64,000 nt of DNA from DATDAH01 sp963845425 (GCA_963845425.1 CAWJSC010000010.1:836657-900656); one strand, 5' to 3'. Counted from the first letter of the stretch, positions 25,863-34,867 are shown. The notes: a model not told the origin generated them from the letters alone. A program made the numbers and translations.

Positions 25863-26089
25863 CGGAGGTCCGGCCGGGGGATGAGATCGCCACGCTCATC
25901 GCCGCCGCGGCCGAAATGCGGACCGGGAGGCCACCAGGGCCGAGGTCGGCGTCATCGTCTCCGACAGCTTCGGCCGCTCGTGGCGCAAGGGGTCGGTCGA
26001 CGTGGACCATCGGCTGCGCCGTGAGTCGAGCGTGAAGGCCGAGATCGTCCGTCCCCCCGCCGAGGACTTCTTCCGGTAAGTCGCTCGTC
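25863..26089 (+). pseudogene. Three joined shards of cofE
   Basis: Shard one (25863-25930) matches 22868-22935 (PEVRPGDxIATLIAAAA). Shard two (about 25935-26019) matches the segment at 23209-23297 (AEVGVIVSDxFGRxWRKG). Shard three (26020-26089) matches 23470-23528, including the terminal VKAEIVRPPxEDxFR and a stop codon. The intervening parts of the gene are deleted. Each shard has its own substitutions, so this is an old duplicate and not an assembly echo. Confidence 0.88.
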
Positions 26090-26116
26090 GCCGTCTAGGG
26101 TCCCCCTCCCAACTTC

Positions 26117-27436
26117 ATGACCGAATCGCAACTCCTCCCGATCCTCATATCGCTCACGACGATGCTGGCGGGGGCGCACCTGCTGGGCTATGTCGCCGCC
26201 AAACTCCGGCAGCCGAGGTTCGTCGGGGAGATCCTGGCCGGTGTCCTGATCGGCCCGTTCGTCCTCGGCCAGTTCGCGCCCGACGCCACACGATCCCTCT
26301 TGGGAGACCCCGACGATGCCGGCGACCCGACACGGCTCGTCCTCGGCTTCCTGTCGTGGCTCGGTCTCCTGCTCCTCATGTTCATCTCGGGGGCGGAGGT
26401 CCGGCGCCCGCTCGCGCGCGAGCAGCGGGGGCCGACCCTGTGGATCCTGGGGCTCGGCACGGCAGTGCCGTTGGCGATCGCTCTCGCGATCGGAGCCGCA
26501 CTGCCGACCGGCGATCTCCGCGGGCCCCACGGCGGGGAGATCGCGTTCCTCGTCGTCCTGGCGACCGCCGCAGCGGTGACGTCGATCCCGGTGATCTCCC
26601 GGATCTTCCATGACCTGAAGATCCTGCACACCCGATTCGCCAGCCTGATCCTGGGCACCGCCATGCTGGAGGACATCGCGCTGTTCGCGGCCTTGGTCGT
26701 GGCGACGACCCTGGCCCGGCCAGAAGGTGGAGTGGCCGCGGGTGAGGTGGTCACCCACATCGCCGTGACCGTCACCTACCTCTTGGCCGGGCTCCTCGTC
26801 GCGCCGAGGCTCCTTCGGTCGGTGGTCGATCGGCGGTGGAACGTCCTGGCCCGTCGCCAGCAGGTCGGGTACGCGCTCGTGATCATGCTCGCCTACACGA
26901 GCGTGGCCGCCGCGCTGGAGGCGAACGTCGTCTTCGGCGCGTTCCTGGCTGGTTTCGGCCTGGTCGGTGGCATCCAAGGCACAGAACGGGAGTGGTTCGC
27001 GTCCGCGCTCGACGCGATCAGCAGATTCGCGTTCGCGAGCTTCATCCCGCTGTACTTCGTGCTCGTCGGCACCCGACTCCAGCTGGGTGCCGGGTTCTCG
27101 ATCGTCGTCCTGCTGACGTTCCTGGTCGGGTCGAGCGCGCTCCGAACGACCTTCGTCACTTTGGCGGGCCGCCGGGCGGGCTTCGGCAACCGAGACGCCG
27201 TGGACGTCGCCGTCGCGATGAACGCGAGGGGCGGTCCGGGCATCGTGCTGGCCACCATCGCCTTCGAGGCCGGCATCATCGCCTCGCAGTTCTTCACCGC
27301 GCTCGTGATCACGGCCATAGTGACCTCCCAGTTCACCGGCTGGTGGCTCGGCCGGGCGCTGCGAAGCCGCGGCGAGCTGCTGGGCGAACGCATCGGCGGA
27401 ACGGTCACGCCACCACCGACCGAGACGCCGGCATGA
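26117..27436 (+). CDS. Cation:proton antiporter, CPA2 (KefB/NhaS3-like) family
   Basis: 439 residues with about 12 membrane helices and no cytoplasmic RCK/TrkA domain. The N-terminus (ILISLTTMLAGAHLLGYVAA, RQPRFVGEILAGVLIGP) and later segments (LLLMFISGAEV, TSIPVISRIFHDL, AFLAGFGLVGG, NARGGPGIVLATIAFEAGII) are typical Na+/H+ exchanger (PF00999) features. The role is exchange of Na+ or K+ for H+ in pH and ion balance. TAGGGT lies 15 nt upstream of the ATG. It overlaps the next gene by 4 nt. Confidence 0.93.
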   Translation: MTESQLLPILISLTTMLAGAHLLGYVAAKLRQPRFVGEILAGVLIGPFVLGQFAPDATRSLLGDPDDAGDPTRLVLGFLSWLGLLLLMFISGAEVRRPLAREQRGPTLWILGLGTAVPLAIALAIGAALPTGDLRGPHGGEIAFLVVLATAAAVTSIPVISRIFHDLKILHTRFASLILGTAMLEDIALFAALVVATTLARPEGGVAAGEVVTHIAVTVTYLLAGLLVAPRLLRSVVDRRWNVLARRQQVGYALVIMLAYTSVAAALEANVVFGAFLAGFGLVGGIQGTEREWFASALDAISRFAFASFIPLYFVLVGTRLQLGAGFSIVVLLTFLVGSSALRTTFVTLAGRRAGFGNRDAVDVAVAMNARGGPGIVLATIAFEAGIIASQFFTALVITAIVTSQFTGWWLGRALRSRGELLGERIGGTVTPPPTETPA

Positions 27437-28491
27437 ACCGCGCCCGCGGCGTCGCCGGCCCCGGGCGAGGACCCAATGACGAACCCCCCAGGATGCTTGC
27501 CCGTCTCCTACGCAAGGTCGGTGCCTCGCGCCAGGCCCAGATCGGTGTCGCGCTCTGCACCGTGCTCGTGATCGCGGGGATCGCGTTCGCGTTTCACGAG
27601 CTCTCGACCGCCGCGCCTTCGTGCCTCGACCGGGAGTCGCCGACGGTACTCCGCGGCACCTTCACCCAGGGAGAATCGATCCCCTCGCCCCCCGACTCGC
27701 ACACCATCGACGCCCGGACAGCCGTCTCGTTGACGTCCGGTGAACGGGCCCTCGAGATCGGCGAGAGCCGGGAACCAACGGGCCTCTGCGTGGTGGGCTG
27801 GACCACGGTGGGCCAGCAGCCGCGCACCCTGACCTGGGAGGAGATGCACGACGACATCGAGGGCTCTGCCCTGCGCGTCTATGCCTCGGACTACGTGGTG
27901 GACGGGTTGCGGGCCGACAACGTCGAGGACGGGTTCGACCCCCGCGGCGGCGAGGGATTCGAGCTACGCAACGCCTGGATGACCTACGTCCGCGACGACT
28001 GCGTCGAGAACGACGAACGGCGCGCGGGGAGGGTCGTGGACAGCCTCTTCGACGGCTGCTACACGTTCTTCAGCGAGCAGGAAGCCGGCGACGTCACCGG
28101 TGAGTCGCTGGTCTTCGACAACGTCCTCGCTCGCCTGGAGCCGATGCCGGGCCCGTACGGCACCGAGGACCCGGACGTCATCGGACACGGCTCCTTCTTC
28201 AAGAACTTCGAGGACGGCGGCCGCCACGAGCCGGTCATCCGAGATTCCGTCTTCTTCCTCAGCGACGACTGCTACAACGACTGCAGCGACTGGCCCCCCG
28301 GCACGACGGCCAGCGACGTCATCCTCGTGTGGACCGGCACCGGAGAGTTCCCCATGAGCGTCCTGCCCGGCATGACGCTGACCACAGACCGATCCGTCTG
28401 GGACCGGGCCGTCGCACGATGGACATCACGCCACGGCTGCACAACGGTCGACCAGCCCTGCACCAAGCTCAACAACCCCGATCCGCCCTAG
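27433..28491 (+). CDS. Membrane-anchored protein with probable right-handed beta-helix fold
   Basis: 352 residues. After a basic N-terminus a single membrane span lies near residues 36-56 (IGVALCTVLVIAGIAFAFHE), placing the rest outside. The ectodomain has the repeating pattern of parallel beta-helix proteins (YVVDGLRADNVEDGF, FELRNAWMTYVRDDCVEN, RVVDSLFDGCYTFF, PVIRDSVFFLSDDC) and several Cys pairs. Such folds often bind or cleave polysaccharides, but no catalytic set is recognised. The ATG overlaps the antiporter stop by 4 nt. Function unknown. Confidence 0.75.
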   Translation: MNRARGVAGPGRGPNDEPPRMLARLLRKVGASRQAQIGVALCTVLVIAGIAFAFHELSTAAPSCLDRESPTVLRGTFTQGESIPSPPDSHTIDARTAVSLTSGERALEIGESREPTGLCVVGWTTVGQQPRTLTWEEMHDDIEGSALRVYASDYVVDGLRADNVEDGFDPRGGEGFELRNAWMTYVRDDCVENDERRAGRVVDSLFDGCYTFFSEQEAGDVTGESLVFDNVLARLEPMPGPYGTEDPDVIGHGSFFKNFEDGGRHEPVIRDSVFFLSDDCYNDCSDWPPGTTASDVILVWTGTGEFPMSVLPGMTLTTDRSVWDRAVARWTSRHGCTTVDQPCTKLNNPDPP

Positions 28492-28591
28492 AGCTACATG
28501 TGAACGCCCCCATCGACGGGACAGATCGCCGGCCCACCCGGCGGGGACCTCCCCGTCCGGCCGGCTCCCGGGCGCCTACGGGGCCGACCCG

Positions 28592-29536
28592 TCAGCGGCT
28601 CCGGGTCCAGTCGAGGGTGGCCTTGACGCCATCGGCGAGGCTCACCTGCGGGGACCAGCCCAGCTCCCGCTGCGCCTTGCCGGCGTCGAGACAGGAACGG
28701 TCCAGCTCACCGGGGCGGGCATCGGCGTGGGCCGGGGGGTCGGTGACGCCCTCGTTGGCGGCCATGGCGGCGTAGAGCGCGTTCACGCTGGTCTCCTGGC
28801 CGGTGCCGATGTTGTAGAGGTTCTCGCTGCCGGCGGTGGCGGCCTTGGCGAAGGCGTCGACCACGTCGTCGACGTAGACGTAGTCCCGGGTGGCCTCGCC
28901 GGTGCCGAAGATCGTGCAAGGCGAGCCCGACAGCAGGAGCCCGGCGAAGATGGCGACCACGCCCGCCTCGCCGTGGGGATCCTGGCGGGGGCCATAGACG
29001 TTGGCCAGGGCCAGCGAGGTCCAGTCCAGGCCGTGGACCGCCCGGTAGGCCCGCAGGTAGTCGGTGCCGACCTTCTTGGCCACGCCGTAGGGCGCGATGG
29101 GAAGCTCGGGCTGGGACTCGTCGACGGGGAGGACGGACGGGTCGGGCTCGCCGTAGATGGTCCCGCCGCTGGAGGCGAAGACGACCTTGCGGGCACCGCC
29201 CGCCCGGGCGCCCTCGAGCACGTGCAGGAGGCCGATCACGTTGATCGACGCGTCGTGGGCGGGGCGGGCCACCGAGACCCGGACGTCGGCCTGAGCGGCC
29301 AGGTGGAAGACCACCTCGGCACCGGAGCCCGCCACCAGCGCCGTGGTCGACTCGTCCCGGATGTCATGGTCGTGCACGGTCAGGCGGTCCCCGGCCGAAG
29401 CACGGGCCGAGGCCAGGTTGGCCTTCGAGCCGCTGGAGAAGTCGTCCACGACCACGACCTCGTGGCCGTCGGCGAGAAGCCGGTCGACGAGGGTCGAGCC
29501 GATGAAGCCGGCGCCGCCGGTGACCAGACATCTCAT
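28592..29536 (-). CDS. galE: NAD-dependent epimerase, probable UDP-glucose 4-epimerase
   Basis: 314 residues of the extended SDR family: TGGAGFIGSTL at residues 6-16, Ser in FASSGGTIYGEP, and Tyr/Lys in YGVAKKVG. The LANVYGPRQDPHGEAGVV segment and C-terminal LGWSPQVSL are typical of GalE-like and related UDP-sugar epimerases. The product would be UDP-galactose for surface glycan synthesis, although UDP-GlcNAc or UDP-glucuronate epimerisation is possible. It follows the nucleotidyltransferase by 37 nt. A diverged shard of its 3' end is at 25613-25774. Confidence 0.85.
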   Translation of the reverse strand: MRCLVTGGAGFIGSTLVDRLLADGHEVVVVDDFSSGSKANLASARASAGDRLTVHDHDIRDESTTALVAGSGAEVVFHLAAQADVRVSVARPAHDASINVIGLLHVLEGARAGGARKVVFASSGGTIYGEPDPSVLPVDESQPELPIAPYGVAKKVGTDYLRAYRAVHGLDWTSLALANVYGPRQDPHGEAGVVAIFAGLLLSGSPCTIFGTGEATRDYVYVDDVVDAFAKAATAGSENLYNIGTGQETSVNALYAAMAANEGVTDPPAHADARPGELDRSCLDAGKAQRELGWSPQVSLADGVKATLDWTRSR

Positions 29537-29573
29537 CGGGTGCCCGCTCCGCGGCGCTTCGTGTCGCTGTGCA

Positions 29574-30578
29574 TCAGTCCGCCTCGGGGCGGCGACCGTC
29601 GGTCAGGACCTCGCCGGCCTCGACCACCGCACGGTCGCCCAGGACAGTGCCGGCCTCGACCACCGCGTCAGGTCCGACCACCGCATGGGGGCCGACGATG
29701 GCGTCTCGGACGGTGGCCCCGGCGTCGATCCGGGCCCCGGGGAGCAGCACGCTGTCGATCACCGTCGCCCCGTCGGCCACCGAGGACCCGCTCATGAGGA
29801 CCGCGTGCTCGACCTTGGCCCCGGGGGCCACGGTGGCATCGGCCGCGATGGCCGGTGGGGTCTCAGCCCGGTGGCCGTCGACCAGGTCCAGTTGGGCCTG
29901 GAGGTAGGTGGCCGGCGTGCCCGCGTCGAGCCAGTAGGTCTCGCTCGGGAAACCGAACAGCTTGCCCTCGGCCGCCAGGGCCGGGAAGGTCACCCGCTCG
30001 ATGGACACGGGGCCCTCGTGGTCGATCAGGTCGAGGACCTCGGGCTCCAGTACGTAGGTGCCTGCGTTGATCCAGTTGGACGGGGCGCTGTCCCGGGGCG
30101 GCTTCTCGACGAACGCCAGGACCCGGCCGTCGCCGTCGATCGGCACCACGCCGTAGCGGGAGGGATCGTCGACAGGGTGGAGGTGGATGGTGCCCGCACC
30201 GCCGCCGGCGTCATGGGCGTCGAGCAGCGCCCCGATGTCCAGGTCGGTCAGCACGTCGCCGTTGAGGACCAGGAAGCGCTCGTCGACCCCGGCCTCCCGG
30301 GCGGCGAAGCGAATGGCCCCGGCGGTGTCCAGGGGCACGTCCTCGACGGCGTAGGCCAGGCGCACCCCGGCGCACTCGTCGTCGGGATAGGCCTCGATGA
30401 AGGCGTCGGGGCGGTAGCCGAGGGCCAGGACCGCCTCGTCGACGCCGTGCTCGGCCAAGCGGCCTACGACCCACTCGATCATGGGCCGGTCCACGACCGG
30501 CAGCATCTGCTTCGGCGTGCCCAGGGTCAGCGGCCGGAGGCGGGTGCCGAAGCCGCCGACCAGGACGACGGCTCTCAT
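29574..30578 (-). CDS. Sugar-1-phosphate nucleotidyltransferase (mannose-1-P guanylyltransferase type)
   Basis: 334 residues. The N-terminal nucleotidyltransferase domain has VLVGGFGTRLRPLT, then TPKQMLPVVDRP, LNGDVLTD (metal-binding Asp), FVEKPP and NAGTYVLEP. The C-terminal about 80 residues are a left-handed beta-helix of hexapeptide repeats (IAADATVAPGAKVEHAVLMS and onward). This two-domain form is used for GDP-mannose or dTDP/UDP-glucose synthesis; GDP-mannose fits the ManB and Gmd genes. It overlaps the upstream gene by 4 nt. Confidence 0.88.
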   Translation of the reverse strand: MRAVVLVGGFGTRLRPLTLGTPKQMLPVVDRPMIEWVVGRLAEHGVDEAVLALGYRPDAFIEAYPDDECAGVRLAYAVEDVPLDTAGAIRFAAREAGVDERFLVLNGDVLTDLDIGALLDAHDAGGGAGTIHLHPVDDPSRYGVVPIDGDGRVLAFVEKPPRDSAPSNWINAGTYVLEPEVLDLIDHEGPVSIERVTFPALAAEGKLFGFPSETYWLDAGTPATYLQAQLDLVDGHRAETPPAIAADATVAPGAKVEHAVLMSGSSVADGATVIDSVLLPGARIDAGATVRDAIVGPHAVVGPDAVVEAGTVLGDRAVVEAGEVLTDGRRPEAD

Positions 30579-31333
30579 CCGGCGGGCGGCGCCGTGGTGG
30601 TCGTCGAGTCGCCGGGCAGGGTGGTGGCCGGCGCGGTGGTGCTCGGCGTGCTGACCGTGGTGCCACCGTCGACGCCCGCCAACTCGTCGAGGTCACCGAC
30701 GGTCGAGGGCGGCAGGATGTCGCCTCCCTCGGGCACGAAGGCGATCGTGTAGGCCTCGAGGTCGTTCTGGAAGAAGATGTCCGCCAGGTTCTCGGTGAAG
30801 ACCTGCGGATCGGTGTCGCCGGCCTCCGATGCGTTGGCCCAGTAGGCCACCTGGACCTGGCCGTCCTCGCCGTCGCACTGGTCCTCACCCTCGGTGTAGG
30901 TGACGGGTTCGCCGTCGGGGCCGGGGATGGTGATGGAGTCGTCGGTCAGCTCCGCACCCGCCGCGCTCATGAACACGCCGAGGGTGGCGTCCTCTCCGGC
31001 CCGGGCCACCTGCTGGGCCGCGCCGGGGTGGATGTGCATGACCCCGTCGCCGTGGGTGTGGGTCCCGTTGGGGTCGGCGTCGTTGGTGAACGGGGGCTCG
31101 AGCGTGCCGCAGATGTCGATCCCGTAGGCGGCGTGCCAGTGGTCGGTGAGCCCCGGCTCCAGCGCCTCGGCCTCGTCCTGGGTGCGGGCGTAGAAGATCA
31201 GCGACACCCCGAGCACGCACACGATGGTCACGGTGGCGGGGAACAGGATGCTGCGCTGCTGGCCACCGCGGGACCCGCGGCCCCCGGCTCGCTGTGCACG
31301 CGCGACTTTCTTGGCGGAAGAGGCCTTACCCAT
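30575..31333 (-). CDS. Membrane-anchored His-rich extracytoplasmic protein, function unknown
   Basis: 252 residues. A very basic N-terminus (Lys/Arg-rich, about 27 residues) precedes one membrane span (ILFPATVTIVCVLGVSLIFY). The ectodomain opens with DHWHAAYGIDICG and HTHGDGVMHIHP, a histidine cluster suited to metal binding, and ends in a Thr/Ser/Pro tail of about 35 residues. Starts at ATG 31333, 9 nt after TACCCT. It is the first gene of a transcript with the nucleotidyltransferase and galE. No named family recalled. Confidence 0.75.
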   Translation of the reverse strand: MGKASSAKKVARAQRAGGRGSRGGQQRSILFPATVTIVCVLGVSLIFYARTQDEAEALEPGLTDHWHAAYGIDICGTLEPPFTNDADPNGTHTHGDGVMHIHPGAAQQVARAGEDATLGVFMSAAGAELTDDSITIPGPDGEPVTYTEGEDQCDGEDGQVQVAYWANASEAGDTDPQVFTENLADIFFQNDLEAYTIAFVPEGGDILPPSTVGDLDELAGVDGGTTVSTPSTTAPATTLPGDSTTTTAPPAG

Positions 31334-31342
31334 GGCCCGGAG

Positions 31343-31348
31343 AGGGTA
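31343..31348 (-). promoter_or_regulatory. Putative -10 box TACCCT for the His-rich protein operon
   Basis: TACCCT on the minus strand, 9 nt before the ATG at 31333, in the 36-nt gap after the GT4 gene. Confidence 0.45.
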
Positions 31349-31369
31349 TCGCCCGCCTCGTCCGAGGCG

Positions 31370-32602
31370 TCAGCGCCCGGCCCGCAACTCGGTGAACAGC
31401 TCCTCGTAACGCCGGGCGACGTCCGCCGGCGAGGGCCAGGTCTCCACGAAGCGACGGCCCGCCTCACCCATGGCGTCGGCCCCGTCGGGGTCGTCGACGA
31501 GCGGAAGGAGGGCCTCGACCAGGGCGTCGGGGTCGTCGGGGGCGACGGCCGTCCCCGCGCCCGCCTCCTCCACCACCCGGGCCACCTCTGTGCCGGGGTC
31601 CACGCTCGCCACCAGCGGTCGCGCGGCGGCCAGGATCGAGTACAGCTTGGACGGGACGCTGGACCGGGCGAAGCCCGAGCGGAGCAGCACGAGGTGGACG
31701 TCGGCGGCGCCCAGGACCTCAGCCAGGCGCTCCCGGGGCTGGAGGTCGACGAACACCACATTGGGCAGGTCCGCCGCCTCCGCCTCGAGGGCCAGCTTGG
31801 CCGAGCCCGCGCCGTTGATCACGAAGACCAGGTCGTCCCGGCCGGCCAAGCGACGGGCCGCTTCGAGCACGAGGCCAACGGGCTGGGAGTAGCCGAGGTT
31901 CCCGGCGTACATGACCACTCGGCGCTCGCCGAGGCCGAACTCGGCCCGGTAGTCGTTGTGCCGGTCGTCCGGGGTGACCCGGCCGGTGTCGATGAAGTTC
32001 GGGATCACCCGGATGCGGTCCCGCTCCCCCGGCGCCAGCTTGGCCCGCAGGTTGTCGGCGAGGTCCTCGGAGAGGACGGTGACGGCGTCAGACCGTCGAT
32101 AGGTGAACCGCTCGAGCGCCCGGGCCCCGGCGATGGCCCGTTGGCCGGTGAGGACCCCGGCCTCGACGGCCACGTCCGGGAAGACGTCCTGGATGTTGAA
32201 GACGAAGGGGGCCCGGCGGGCCCGAGCCACGAGCCACCCGGCCAGGCCCAAGGTCAGCGGCGGCGACATCGCCAGCACGGCGTCGGGTCGCGGCCGACCC
32301 ATCAGGCCGACCAGGCCGGCCAGGACCGTGAAGCCGCCGAAGGCCACCGCCCGGGCGGGGATGTTGGTCTTGTCCGTCGGGAAGGGGTGGACCCGGGAGA
32401 TCCGTCCCCAGTCGGTGGTCTCGGTACGGACGAGGCGCCCGTGCCACCCGTGCTCGATGCGGTGGTGGCGGTACCAGGGCAGGGCGGTGACGACGTGCAG
32501 CCGGTGGCCCCTGGCCACCAGGTGCTCGACGATGCTGGTCATGACCTCGCCCGTGGGGGCGACGTCGGGCGTGAAGTGCGGGGCGATGACGGTGAGGTTC
32601 AC
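31370..32602 (-). CDS. GT4-family glycosyltransferase (WbuB-like)
   Basis: 410 residues. The N-terminal half reads VIAPHFTPDVAPTGEV and HRLHVVTALPWYRHH, typical of WbuB-type enzymes acting on polyprenyl-linked sugars, with a hydrophobic membrane-associating segment near residues 88-110. The C-terminal half has RVVMYAGNLGYSQ and VPSKLYSILAAARPLVAS, the donor-binding region. The GTG at 32602 overlaps the upstream gene by 4 nt; an upstream extension of 49 residues is antisense-like and rejected. Likely an early transferase in the surface polysaccharide pathway (for example a fucosamine or related sugar), specificity unknown. Confidence 0.9.
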   Translation of the reverse strand: MNLTVIAPHFTPDVAPTGEVMTSIVEHLVARGHRLHVVTALPWYRHHRIEHGWHGRLVRTETTDWGRISRVHPFPTDKTNIPARAVAFGGFTVLAGLVGLMGRPRPDAVLAMSPPLTLGLAGWLVARARRAPFVFNIQDVFPDVAVEAGVLTGQRAIAGARALERFTYRRSDAVTVLSEDLADNLRAKLAPGERDRIRVIPNFIDTGRVTPDDRHNDYRAEFGLGERRVVMYAGNLGYSQPVGLVLEAARRLAGRDDLVFVINGAGSAKLALEAEAADLPNVVFVDLQPRERLAEVLGAADVHLVLLRSGFARSSVPSKLYSILAAARPLVASVDPGTEVARVVEEAGAGTAVAPDDPDALVEALLPLVDDPDGADAMGEAGRRFVETWPSPADVARRYEELFTELRAGR

Positions 32603-33747
32603 GGGCCCGACAGCACCTCGCGGTACGCGGCGAGCAGGGCCTCGGCCGACGCCACCGCGCTGAACTGCCCGGCCCGTTCGAGGCCGGCCGCGACCAGCCG
32701 GGCGTGGTGCTCCTCGTCGTCGAGCAGCCGGAGCAGCTCGGTGGCCCACGCCTCCCGGTCATCGGGCTCGACCAGCACCCCGGCGTCGCCGACCACTTCG
32801 GGCAGGGCGGTGGCGTTCGCCGCGATGACGGGGCAACCCCGGGCCATGGCCTCGATGACCGGGGCGCCGAAGCCCTCGAACCGGGACGGGAACCCGAGGC
32901 CGTGGGCCTGGCGCAGGATGGCAGCCAGATCCCACCAAGGGATGCGGCCGAGACGGTGGATCCGGCCCTCCAACCCGAGCTCGGCGATCGTCTCGTGGAT
33001 CTCGCCCTCCATCTGGCCTTCGCCACCGGTCAGCACCAGCGAGGCCTCGGGATGGTCCTTCACCACCTGGGCGAAGGCCCGGACCAACGTCAGGTGGTTC
33101 TTGTGGGGGTAGGTGATGGCCGGGTACACGAAGAACGGCGGCGTGATCCCGAAGGCCGCCTCGACCTGGGCCAGGTCGACCTCGCGGCCCGGCCCGACGG
33201 ACGGGGTCGGGATGCCGTGGGGGACGATCCAGACGTGCTCGGGCGGGAGGTCGACCACCGACAACAGGGCCTCGCGGCTGTACTCACTCGGGGTCACCAC
33301 GAGGCGGGCCGCCCGGGCCGACCGGGGCAGCACGGCCCGGCTGAAGGCCCGCTTGGCGGGGGCGAAGTTCTCCGGATGCAGCAGTGGCTGCACGTCGTGG
33401 ACGGTCAGCAGGCCGGGCACCGACCGGACGGCGGGCAGGATCCCGCCCGCGTGGTGGACCATTCCCACGCCGTGGTGACGGCACTGGTAGGCCAGCCAGG
33501 AGCTCTCGGCCGCGACCCGGACGGACTTGTCGCGGCCGGTCAACGAGAGGGTGACGGTCTCTATGCGCTCGGTCAGCTCGGGATGCGCCTCGATGAATGG
33601 CCGCAGGGCGAACAGGACCAGGTCGATGTCGGGCGGCGCCACGTCGAGCACGCCGTCGAGGGTCCGGACGGTGTACTCCTCGCTGCCGCCCACCACACCC
33701 GGCACGAGCCAGAGCAGGTTGACCCCGACCCGCTGCGGGTCGGTCAT
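32599..33747 (-). CDS. GT4-family glycosyltransferase
   Basis: 382 residues in the GT-B fold: N-terminal GVNLLWLVPGVVGGSEEYTV and LTVHDVQPLLHPENF, C-terminal FVYPAITYPHKNH and the donor-binding FPSRFEGFGAPVIEAMARGCPV with the E-x7-E pair. It is the middle of three glycosyltransferase genes joined by 4-nt overlaps, so the three enzymes probably act on the same glycan. The donor is likely one of the GDP- or UDP-sugars made by nearby genes. Confidence 0.93.
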   Translation of the reverse strand: MTDPQRVGVNLLWLVPGVVGGSEEYTVRTLDGVLDVAPPDIDLVLFALRPFIEAHPELTERIETVTLSLTGRDKSVRVAAESSWLAYQCRHHGVGMVHHAGGILPAVRSVPGLLTVHDVQPLLHPENFAPAKRAFSRAVLPRSARAARLVVTPSEYSREALLSVVDLPPEHVWIVPHGIPTPSVGPGREVDLAQVEAAFGITPPFFVYPAITYPHKNHLTLVRAFAQVVKDHPEASLVLTGGEGQMEGEIHETIAELGLEGRIHRLGRIPWWDLAAILRQAHGLGFPSRFEGFGAPVIEAMARGCPVIAANATALPEVVGDAGVLVEPDDREAWATELLRLLDDEEHHARLVAAGLERAGQFSAVASAEALLAAYREVLSGP

Positions 33748-34832
33748 GTCGTCGCCTCGTGCACGACGTCCATCATCGCCGCCGCGGTCGCGTGCCAGCT
33801 CCGTTCGGCCGCCCGGGACCGGCCGGCCGCCCCCCGCCGCTCGGCCTCGGCCGGGTCGTCGAGCACCGCGGCGAGCGCCTCGGCCACCGCGGCCGGGTCG
33901 CGGGGATCCACCGCGGCGCCGATGCCGTCGACCAGCTCCTCGGTGGCCGTTCCCGCCGAGGTGACCACTGGCGCCCCCTGGGCCATGGCCTCGAGGACGG
34001 GCAGGCCGAAGCCCTCCAGCAGGCTCGGGTAGCAGAACACGGCGGCCCCGGCGTAGAGGGCGGCCAGGTCGGCCTCGCTGACGAAGCCGAGCGCCCGGAC
34101 GTCGTCGCGGCCCGCGATGCGCGCGGTCAGGTCCTCGTTCCAGCCGTCGGGGCCGACGAGCGCGAGGGTCAGGCCCGGGCGGGCGACACGGGCGAACGCC
34201 TCGATGAGGACGGGCAGGTTCTTGCGGGGTTCCACCGTGCCGGCCCAGAGCACGTAGTCACCGTCCAGATCGAGGCGGGACCGGGCCGCGGCGACCTGCT
34301 CCGGGCTGACCTCCGTCGCCGCCACCCCCCAGGGGACGTGACGCAGCCGCCCCCGGTCGAAGCCGTGGGCGGCGCAGTCCTCCAGGGTGGCCAGCGACGG
34401 GCAGCACACGAGGTCGGCCTCGGCCCGGGCCAGCTCGAAGGCCTGTCGGTAGAAGCCCCGCGCCCGTTTCGGATGGTGCTCGGGGTGGTGCAGCGGGGCC
34501 AGGTCATGGACCGTGACCACCAGGGGGACCGACCGGGGGGGCACCGCGACGGCGCTGGCCCAGAGCGCGTCCACCGGGCCGGTGGCCCGCTCGACCGCGG
34601 GTCGCCGTAGTCGGTGCCAGGCCTCATAGAGCGCCCGCCGGGGCAGGGGAAGCTCCCACACCGGCACGGTGGGCTGGTACGGCTCCGGTGGCGGGTGGCC
34701 GTGGCGAGCGGCCACCCCGACCACGTCGACGTCGTCCCGCTCGGTGAGGGCGTCGACGGTGTGCAGCACCGAGGTCGCCGTACCCCCGGGCACGCGGTGC
34801 CAGCACTGTTCGAGGGTGACCGCGAGCCGCAC
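33744..34832 (-). CDS. GT4-family glycosyltransferase
   Basis: 362 residues; GTG start at 34832 gives VRLAVTLEQCWHRVPGGTAT, the family N-terminus. Further motifs are VVTVHDLAPLHHPEHHPKRA, LWAGTVEPRKNL and YPSLLEGFGLPVLEAMAQGAPVV. It is first of the three-gene glycosyltransferase transcript. No convincing ribosome-binding site is seen; upstream lies the 195-nt divergent region with the fcl promoter and a duplicated element. The longer open frame to 35852 is antisense to fcl. Confidence 0.92.
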   Translation of the reverse strand: MRLAVTLEQCWHRVPGGTATSVLHTVDALTERDDVDVVGVAARHGHPPPEPYQPTVPVWELPLPRRALYEAWHRLRRPAVERATGPVDALWASAVAVPPRSVPLVVTVHDLAPLHHPEHHPKRARGFYRQAFELARAEADLVCCPSLATLEDCAAHGFDRGRLRHVPWGVAATEVSPEQVAAARSRLDLDGDYVLWAGTVEPRKNLPVLIEAFARVARPGLTLALVGPDGWNEDLTARIAGRDDVRALGFVSEADLAALYAGAAVFCYPSLLEGFGLPVLEAMAQGAPVVTSAGTATEELVDGIGAAVDPRDPAAVAEALAAVLDDPAEAERRGAAGRSRAAERSWHATAAAMMDVVHEATT

Positions 34833-34867
34833 CGGCGGAGTCTGGCAGCCAGGACGACGGGAGCCAC

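Noticed and set aside
25519..26035. Open frames covering the 25.5-26.1 kb region on both strands
   Set aside because: They read through joined gene shards in mixed frames and do not represent a gene.
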